From the NCBI GenBank assembly GCA_024345305.1, contig BRON01000005.1, positions 1,550,001 to 1,614,000 of the forward strand: a stretch of 64,000 nt of DNA, written 5' to 3'. The notes under the pieces are model-generated. The model saw only the letters and a list, made by a program, of their open reading frames with translations. It searched no databases and was not told where the DNA came from. Positions 56,105-64,000 of the stretch are shown here, piece by piece. The position numbers and the translations under genes were made by a program. The DNA is from Mrakia gelida (Eukaryota > Basidiomycota > Tremellomycetes > Cystofilobasidiales > Mrakiaceae). The number at the start of each line of letters is the position of its first letter. The first letter of the stretch is position 1.

Positions 56105-57700
56105 ATGCCTCCCTCCTCCTCAGATCTCGTGGTCGATGCTCAGAAGAACGTCTCTGCGGAGGTTTCAGAGCAGCAGCAGAAGGTGAGCTTCCATCGTCCT
56201 CCCTTTCCTGCTTCCTCCTCGAGCTCACGCTTCTCCTTCTTCTGCTTCAAACAGGTCACCACTGAGCTCAAGATCCAGGGAGAGACTACAGTGGAAGGAT
56301 GCTCGAACCTCCCTCCGAGTAAGTATGGATTTCGTGAGCTCAGAAGGATCGAAGGAGAGGAGGGAGAGACAGCGAGGCAAGGAAGATCGGATGTCGAGAG
56401 GCCGTTGAGCTCTTCCTCTTGTCTCCTAGGGCTTCAGATCGCTGACTTTCGCTCCCACTTCTCCTAATCTTCTTCTGCACGTACATCAGGCCTTCCCATC
56501 GAAGTCATCGAACGAATCCTCAAGCACACCTTCCGTCGACGAGGCAAACTCACTCCCTCGTCGGATCCCTTCCATCTCGTCGGAACCTCCCATCTCCTCC
56601 TCGTGTCCAAAGGATTCAGAGAGCTCTGCCTGCCTTTCTTCTACTACTCCGTCACCATCAGTCGCCCCTCTCACTACGTCACCTTCTTCGACCCCGAGGG
56701 CAGTCTCTTCGCAGGAGAGGAGGGAATTCGACGATGGAGTTACGTTCGAGAGGTTCGCTCTTCCCTCCCTCCTCCTCATTTTGACGCGCCCTGATACGTT
56801 TTGCATGTATTCTTCTCCTCATTCTCAGCTCTCCATCATGCTGTTCATCGAACGTCCCTTCAAACCCTCCTACGACGAATCCGGCGCGAGCGCCCCCACC
56901 ATGGTCCCCCTCGCCGCTCCCCCTGGCCACCTTCTCGACGTCGTCTGCATTTTGGAAGGAGGAGAGGCTACCTCCGACTTGAAGAACGACTGGGGGATCA
57001 GCAAGGAGCTCTTCGATATGTCCAGCAACCTCTACCAGAACCAAGATCTTCGCGAACAAGTCTTCCACCGGATTCGAAGCGAATTTGAGGACGAACTCGG
57101 ACGGCCTGCTTCGGACGACGAACTAGCCCAATGGCTTGCAGACGTGAGGGGCACCAACATCAATCACCAGATCCAAGATCGAATCCGAGCGATGGTCGTC
57201 GCGAGCATAGAGACGGAGCGTCACGCGTTCTACGAGGAACTCTTCGGACGACACCCTCCCCAAGTCCTTCGATACCCCGCCAGCATCGAGGCGATGATTC
57301 GCCAAACCTACCGCGATAGCTTTGCTCGCCCTCTTCCCTCGGATAGAACCCTCCTCGAACTCTACCAGTCCTCTCCAGCTCAGATGACCGTGGCCCCTCC
57401 TCTCTTCCGTCGAGTCGTCGGCTCCTTCACCCGCCGCTTCGCGATCCGCCGAGTCCATCTCGAAGGGTTTCAAAGAGCCTTCCTCTCTGATCTCGGAGCC
57501 TACATCCAGACGCACAGACACGGCCTGATGGACTGGACCTGGAAACTCGAGGACGGCTCCCTGTTCTTCCTCTCCCCTCCCGTGAGTTCCCCTTCTATTT
57601 CTGTATGCCCCCTCCTTTCAACATCGACAAGCTCGGACCTTAAAATGCATCCTGTTTTCGATCTTTCATCGCCTTCCAACAGGACGAGAACCTCGCTTGA
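56105..57700 (+). CDS. F-box-like protein, family copy B
   Basis: Exons 56105-56182, 56255-56318, 56490-56752, 56829-57581 and 57683-57700 give 391 residues. SLPIEVIERILKHTFRRRGK, then LLLVSKGFRELCLPFFY and SVTISRPSHYVTFFDPEGS, matches the family block of copy A and of the broken gene at 19138. The middle holds an acidic insert (FEDELGRPASDDELAQWLAD), then AFYEELFGRHPP, FRRVVGSFTRRFAIRRVHLE and MDWTWKLEDGSLFFLSPP, which align with copy A. The last coding exon is only 18 nt (DENLA then TGA). A second intron-like unit lies 38 nt after the stop (57739-57831). Likely an SCF adaptor; substrate unknown. Confidence 0.76.
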
Positions 57701-58130
57701 TCGGTCGTTGGACGACGACGCGACGCGACGACGGACTCGTGAGTCCCTCTTCCCACTGTTCTTCCATTCTTCCACTCGCCGTCCCTCACAATTTGCTCTC
57801 GCTGACGCATGTTCTTACTCTTCTCCTGCAGATACCCTCTCCAACCATCCCTCGAACGACGTCTCTCGATCATCATGACCTTTCGACTCTCGCGTTTTTC
57901 CCCCTCGGCTCGTAGCAAATCTGCTCGAGATTCTGCGAGTGAAAGCTCTCGTTTCCTTTCGGTGTCTCTCTCTGTCTTCCTCTCTCATCCCAACGCTCTT
58001 CATCTCGCAAAGAGCTTCGAAAAGTACACTCTCGCGACGGCCTGCGCTCGAAGCTCGCCGGCGAGCAGAAGGACTTCGAGCTCAGCGTCGCTTCCTCCTT
58101 CCAACTCTCTCCCCCTTTCCGACCGAAATC
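57701..58130. other. 3' UTR of F-box copy B with intron, then RRP17 promoter
   Basis: About 430 bp. Plus-strand intron 57739-57831 has GTGAGT donor, CTGAC branch and TGCAG acceptor, so it is a likely 3' UTR intron. The rest should carry the promoter of the next gene, pyrimidine-rich before the ATG. Confidence 0.5.
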
Positions 58131-59258
58131 ATGGCTCCCACTCGTCCCTCCAACTCGGCGATCCTCACGCAGGGGAAACATTATGCGGATCGAAGGAAAC
58201 TTGCTGCCAAAGACGCCGTAGAGAAGGTTGTTTTCGACGATGATGCTCGAGCGTGAGTTCCTCCTCCCTTCCTTCCCTTCCCTTCTCGTGCCCGTCTCTG
58301 CCGTCCCTGAGACGCTAAGCGGCCTGAATGAAAGCTCTCAGTTAAAAACGAGGCTGACTTTAACGTCCTGCGCTTTCGTTTGGGTTCTGTTTTGGGTTCT
58401 ACAGCGAGTTCTTGACTGGTTTCAGCAAGAGGAAGCAGGCGAAGCTCACGGAGAAGAGGGAGAAGGCGAAGGAGAGGGATAAGCTCGAGCAGGCTAAGGA
58501 GAAGAGAGAGGTGAATTCCACGTTCCATCTGTATCGGCGTGATAGACTCTATGGAGGCCTGTAGAGGTTGAGGAGCTCAGGAGGATAGAGGAAGGAAGGA
58601 AATGAGCTCGACACAAAGTTGAGCTCGACGTCGAGAACTTCCTCCTCCTTTTCCTTTCTTCCCTCTCGTTCGCCTTCCCTGGCCGGACCACCTTCTTCGA
58701 GACGACGCATCACTGACTTCTGATCCCTATGATTGCATCTTTGCTCAGTTCCGACAAGCCCGAAAAGCCCACGCTCTCCAAAACTTCGAAGCCGTCGAAC
58801 GAGCGTACGACCTCCCTTCCTCCTCCTCCACTTCCACCTCTCACTTCCCCACCCTCCACACCGAACCCCTAGACGAAGAGAACACCTACTCGGACGGAGA
58901 GGATCAGCACGCCACGGTCACCATCGTCGAGGACTTCGACGTCGACACGTCCGAGGCTCTTCCCTTCCTTCCTCGCACGCAACCTTCGTCGAGGGAACGA
59001 GGAGAGGAGCAGGAGGAGGATGAGAGGGAGGAGAAGAAGGATGCTCCTCCGTTGGGAAGGAAGCCGAAGATGATGAGTGGGGCGAAGAGAAAGAACAAGA
59101 GTGGAGGAAAGACGCTGTTGAGGGGGACGAAGGGGATTCTGGAGAGGAAGAGGGAGTCGAGGCAGAGGGATGGAGGAGGGGATAGGGATGGAGGAGGAGG
59201 AGGAAGGGGTGGGAAGAGCTCGAGGGGTGGACGTGGTGGGAGGGGAGGGAAGAAGTAG
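58131..59258 (+). CDS. RRP17: Nucleolar 5'-3' exonuclease-type factor RRP17/NOL12
   Basis: Exons 58131-58252, 58405-58510 and 58749-59258 give 245 residues. The family block VVFDDDAR then EFLTGFSKRKQAKLTEKREK and KREFRQARKA is typical of Rrp17/NOL12: a short beta start, then a long basic coiled coil running from about residue 41 to 90. In yeast Rrp17 is a nucleolar factor with 5'-3' exonuclease activity that trims the 5' ends of 5.8S and 25S pre-rRNA on large-subunit precursors. The second half is acidic (EEQEEDEREEKK) and the C-terminus is a Lys/Arg/Gly-rich tail (GGRGGKSSRGGRGGRGGKK), often seen in nucleolar RNA binders. The first donor is GTGAGT and the second GTGAAT. Confidence 0.88.
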
Positions 59259-59758
59259 AGACGAGGGAGGAAGAGAGATATTCTTCTGGACGCCTTGAGG
59301 CGAGGTGGTTGGGATGGTTTGGTTCGCGTTTTGAGTCGATCTTTTGGTAGCTTTTGAGCTTGCTAAATTAACTTGACAGTGGTGTTTGATGATAACGATG
59401 ACTCCTTTACATTTGCTCACTGCTCTCACACGGCTCTCTGCAGGTGACGAGGAAGTGGAGAGCAGAAAGCGACGGTGAGCTCGACGCGTTCGACGCGAGA
59501 AAGAAACCATTAGAACGAGGTCAAAACCTGGCCGTTTTGCACGAGAAAGGGCTCGCGAACAATCTTGCCGTCCCCTCTCGAACTTTGAAAAACTTTCTCT
59601 CCGAAACCTGAAACGAACAGATGAAAAAGATCACGGCCTTCGCCTTCCCTCCGACCACGAGCCTCTCCCTCCTCCCTTCCTTCCCCTGTCCCAATGACCA
59701 AACCCACTCCCTCCTTCGCTTCTTCTCTCTTCAAACCACCACCCCGCATCCCACTCGG
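59259..59758. promoter_or_regulatory. Region between RRP17 and ankyrin protein gene
   Basis: About 500 bp with the RRP17 3' UTR (T-rich near 59330-59400) and the promoter of the next gene. An open frame from 59621 runs into the ankyrin gene in frame, so the real start could lie upstream of 59759. Confidence 0.4.
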
Positions 59759-62700
59759 ATGATACCTATGACCAGCACACGCCACCCTCCTTCCCACCTC
59801 AACGCTCGTTCCTCCTCGCGCTCCGAAGCCTCCGCCTCGTCCTCGGTTGCTGCTGCCATCTCGTCTGGGCTTCCTCTCGCTCCCGACGACCGAGGACTGG
59901 ACCTGCTCTCTTCCTTTGGAGACGAGGAGTACGAGGAGGAGGAAGAAGAGACAGGGAGCAGTGCAGCAGCTGAGACGAGTGTCAGTGCATCCAGCTCGGG
60001 AGAGAGCAGCAGTGCTGGAGGAGGAGGAGGGAGCAGATCAGGAGGAGGAGGAGGTGGAGCTGGAGGAGCAGAGCGAGCTTTGGAGTCTCTTCCTGAAGGA
60101 GTCGCCTTCTCTCCTCATCATCTCCCTCCTCAGAGACCTAGAAGGAAGGCGAGTGGAAGGATGAGAGGTGGGAGATCAGGGAGGGAGAAGGAGGCATGGT
60201 TGGTCGAGGCCTGCTTGGAAGGAGACGTCGATGGAGTGAGGGACGCTTTGGTTCGCGGAGAGAAGGTGAGAGATCGAGACGTTGATGGGAGGGATGCTAT
60301 CCTCGCTGTCGTTCTGGGCTCGGATAAGGCGAGGTGAGTCTTCTAGCTTTCCCTTCCTCTCCTCTTGTTCGAAGAGACCAGTCGAAACGACCTCTGAGCT
60401 TTCATCTTCCCTCGTCTCGACCCCTCCAGGCTCATGACTCCCGTCTCCTCCTCCGCCCTCCCTCCATCGGAACATCTTCGAATCCGAATCCTCTCCTCCT
60501 ACCTTCTCCCTTCACCTACCCTCACCCTCTACCCTCTCAACGTCCCTCAACCATCCATTCGATCCGCGACCGTTCTAGGGTTGAGCTGTTACCTCGGCAA
60601 GAGTGACTTCGTCAAGGCGTTGCTGGGAGAAGGATCGGGTTGGGTTTCAGAGGCAGGAGGGTCGAAGAAGAAGAAGAGCGCTGGGAGAGGGAAGGGATGG
60701 GTGTCTGTTGATGGGAAGGACGGGAAGGATGGGACTGGTTTGATGTGTGAGTCGAGCGGCTTCCCTTCGTCGCGACTTGAGTGACTTTCAGCCGACCGTT
60801 CGCTCTTCTTCGTTCTCACTCAGATGCCGCTCGAGATGGTCACCTGGAGATCGCACAAGTCCTCGTGAGTATGTCAAGCATTTTCGCGCATTCGATCCTC
60901 AAGCTGACTCGCGTCTCTCGTTTAACAGCTCGCTCATGGTGCTCGACCCGACGCGACGGAGAGCAACGGACAGAGCGCGATGCAGTACGCTCTCGTTCGT
61001 CCTCAGATGGTCTGGATTTTCGAGGAGCAGCTGAGAAACTGGAGAGCAGGAAAGGGGAAGGTGAGTCTTCTTGTTCTTGTCGAGATCGCGTCCACCTCGC
61101 TCGATCTGACTCTTCGGCTCTCCCTTTCAACCAGCCCGCCTCTCTCGAACATCCCTTCCCAAACATCGCCGCTCTCGCTTCCCTCTCCCACTCGCTCAAC
61201 CCGTCTCTTCCAGCCTACCATCTCCCTCCTCCCGCCTCGGCCTTCCCTCCTCTCCTCTCGGACGTCACTCCAACCTCGACCGGTCCCGTCAAGGAGAGAC
61301 TCTCGGAACACACCAAGAGGGTCAACAAGGCGATTCGACACCCCGAGCCGGAGGTTCTTCGAGCACTTCTCTTCCCTGCTGCTCCCTTCAGCGAGAGAGA
61401 GGTTGCCGAGATGGAACGAGGTCCCGAACCGTTGTTCGAGGAGAGGTCGTCGCGTGGAGGAGAGGACGACGACGAAGACGAGGAAGGGCAGACGTTCGAG
61501 ATGACGAGTAGTCCTGGGAGGAAAGGAACAGTTGCGTTGGTCAACGCTGTGGACCACAACGGGCTCTCTCCTCTTCACCACGCGATGAGGGTCCAGCCGG
61601 CGCCGTCGTTGGAGGTCGTCAAGCTTCTCTTCTTCGCTGGAGGAGACGTGAACCTCGCTTGCTCGATGGGAAGTTCCCCTCTGCATCAAGTGTGCGTATC
61701 TCTCTTCCCTCGTCTCATTACTTGATGTGCTGAAGCGTCAGCTAACCCGTCCTCCTCCCTTTCTCTTCGACTCAAACCACAGAGCCTGCCTCGGAGGAGG
61801 AGATCCCATCATCGCTCGACGACGTGTCAACGAGGACGACAACGACAACCTTCGACCTCGAACTCGCTCCACCTCCTCCTCTCAAACCCTCCAAGCCATC
61901 GAACCTCCTCCTCCAAACCGCTCGATTCTTCCTCCTCTCTACGAGAACTCTTCAGCGGACTCGACCGACTCGTCAGTCTCGGGCAGCCATCTCTCTCGAC
62001 AACCCTCCCTCGCTCGCGATCGACCCTCGAGACCCATCTCTCCTACCTCACAGACTTTCCCCAGCTGGGAGGGGACTAGCTCGAACGGATCAACTTCGTC
62101 GACGGAGAAGGGCGGGATGGCGAGCGAGGAGACGGAAGCCAAGTTGAGGGAGCTTGTGAGGACCTTCGTCTGGGAACTGGGAGGAGATCCGGATCTCAAG
62201 GACTCGGCTGGTGCTCTTCCGATTCACTTCGCTGCTCAGGTGAGTCTAGCTTTCTCTCGAGGATTGCCAACGCGTCGTCTCAGGATCTGACCTTCTCTCC
62301 CTCTCTCTCTCGCTCACAGTACGGCTGCTCTCGCGAGATCGTCCGAATCCTCCTTGAACACGACCTCGAAACCGAAGAGAAGTTCCTCATTCTCCAGACC
62401 TCCTCACCATCAGCCAACTCCGAACGAATCGCCGCTCGAAATCAACGCAACTCGTCTGGACTCACCGCCGCCGAAGTCTCTCGACCCGACTTCGCCGACC
62501 TGTTCGCTTGGGCCGAGGAGGAGGGAGCTCAGCGAAGGAAGGCAATACTCGCTCGAGGAAAGCCGGTCAGAACGCTGGAGGCGGGAGCCAAGTGGGCGAG
62601 CGAGACGTCGTCGCGGATCTCGACGACTTCGTCCCTCAGCTCAGGAGGTCTCTCGCACAACAACAGGCAACGAGAGTCGGTTCTCCAACCTCTGCCCCCT

Positions 62701-64000
62701 CTCTCGAACCTCGAGGAGTCGGAAGCCATGATCTCGCAGGTCGTTCTCAACCTCGGCTTCGTTGACGAAACTCTCGTGAGTGTCTTCGTCCTCGTTCGCG
62801 TCCCTCCTCTCAAACGCTGTCGTGTTCTGACCTCTTCTTCTCGTCTCTCTCGTCGCCTTATCAGTCTACCGGTCTCATCGCCAGCATCAAGGACTCACTC
62901 TCTCGTCAGAACTCTACTCATCCAGGATGGCCGGAGAAGGACCTCTTCACCTCGCCCTCCGACGACGGTCGATCCGAGAGCATCAAGCGTCTTCGATACT
63001 CGTTTCAGCACGGAGGAGGGAGTGGGAGGAGCTCTGCTTCTGGGAACCGCTTCCGTGCCTTTAGCACCTCGACGGGAAGCAGTTGGTGGTCGGAACCGAG
63101 AGACGTCTACTCACCCTCGCAAGTCGATAGGATTCGACGCGACCTCGACCATAGCTTCCAGTGAGCCCGCTCTTCCCTTCGCCTTTCTCTCGAATTTCGA
63201 AACTACAAGCTGACGTAATCTATGTCTCTACAGCATCTTCACTCACTCCGCCCAGATGGTCGCTCGAGTCCTCGACTTCTGTGAGTCGCGTCTCTTCCCT
63301 TCGCCCTCTCCCGACGCGTCAGTCCTGACCTTCTCGTCTCGTTTGGACAGACGCCTCCGCTCTCGCTGGGATCGAGGACACCCTTCGAGCCTACGAGGAA
63401 GAGGTCGGCTCTGGACTCAAGACGGTCTCGAAGATCTACGGTCGAATCAAGACTCTTCGAGCTCGAGAGGAGGTCCTACGATCGGAACTCGCCCAGGTCC
63501 AGCTCGTTCGAGAGCGACGTCTCTTCGACGGAAAGGTCGAGGGCCTCATCCAGGAGATCCTCAACTCGTTTTCGAACCGAGTCTCGAACCTCCAGTCGAA
63601 GGGACTCGAAGGACGAGCGTTGACGATGGAGATCTCGCGAGCGGTGGACGAGGCGAAGGGTTCCTTCCTTTCCCTCAAGGCAGACCTGGACGAATACCAC
63701 CATCCAGCGGAGTCGGATCTCGAACCTCTTCTCTCGGACATCGACGAAGCTTCCAGCACCGTCGGAGCAGCAAAGACCAGACTCCTCGAAGAAGCCCTCG
63801 CTCTCCCTCCTTCCTCCTCGTCGTCCACCCCCACTCCGGTCAAGCACGGATCAGTCCTCCCTCCCGAACGACGAGCAGCACCTACTCCTCCTACCCTTCG
63901 ACAAACTCGAGCTCTCTCCCTCTCCTCAGGATCACTACCTCCTTCTCCCACCTCCTCGTCTACTCCCAAGCTCCAGCATCAGCGAACGGGATCATCCACC
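59759..64000 (+). CDS. Ankyrin-repeat protein with C-terminal coiled coil, 3' end outside the window
   Basis: Ten exons are seen (59759-60333, 60430-60746, 60824-60864, 60929-61060, 61135-61691, 61783-62239, 62320-62775, 62865-63160, 63234-63280, 63351 to the edge), with no stop before the edge. The N-terminus is Ser/Gly/Glu-rich. Ankyrin-type segments are dispersed: GLMYAARDGHLEIAQVLLAH, NHNGLSPLHHAM-like at about 61555, GSSPLHQVACLGGG, GALPIHFAAQYGCSREIVRI. Between them are Ser/Pro-rich loops. After about residue 900 comes HIFTHSAQMVARVLDFYASA and a long charged helical stretch (REEVLRSELAQVQLVRERRL) that looks like a coiled coil or BAR-like arm. The layout resembles fungal ankyrin scaffolds, for example of the Avo2/Nas6-like kind, but no named family is secure. 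Start codon (59759, 59768 or upstream) is uncertain. Confidence 0.78.

Overview
This is a nuclear contig piece from a fungus. Every gene is cut into many short exons by 50-120 nt GT-AG introns (donors mostly GTGAGT, often GTTCGT or GTGCGT; branch site CTGAC close to the acceptor). That density, the C-rich codon use and the chimeric spermidine synthase/saccharopine dehydrogenase gene (known from basidiomycetes) point to a basidiomycete yeast, probably Pucciniomycotina (Rhodotorula/Sporobolomyces-like). That placement is an inference. Exon joins were worked out by hand; every model below except the broken gene at 19.1-20.7 kb keeps an open frame across all joins.

Layout. 0-17 kb: 3' part of a RAD2/XPG nuclease, a small membrane protein, CMC1 (cytochrome oxidase assembly), an uncharacterised membrane-anchored protein, complex I subunit NDUFB8, a DnaJ-X co-chaperone and methylenetetrahydrofolate reductase. 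17-29 kb: a MYND-finger protein, a broken F-box-like gene, V-ATPase subunit C (VMA5) and the spermidine synthase-saccharopine dehydrogenase fusion, with VMA5 and the fusion sharing a 181 bp promoter. 29-38.5 kb: three tandem SNG1-like (DUF3533) membrane proteins. 39-51 kb: an F-box protein, a 25-exon DAL5-type transporter, a CMP/dCMP-deaminase-fold protein, a small membrane protein and a D-2-hydroxyacid (phosphoglycerate-type) dehydrogenase. 51-64 kb: two more copies of the F-box-like family, a DMAC1-like protein, another F-box-like protein, RRP17/NOL12 and an ankyrin-repeat protein running off the right edge.

The content is mostly core eukaryotic housekeeping: DNA repair, respiratory chain assembly, one-carbon/methionine, polyamine-lysine and serine metabolism, vacuolar acidification and ribosome biogenesis. 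The accessory parts are the SNG1 triplet and the dispersed F-box family. I found no tRNA, rRNA, CRISPR array, transposon or virus. The most interesting signals are intron-level: intron gain/loss between the SNG1 copies, introns just after stop codons in two F-box paralogs, a possible 3-nt micro-exon with a duplicated splice site, a stop-bearing 48-nt intron in the MYND gene, and a recurring GACGCGTC palindrome in introns.
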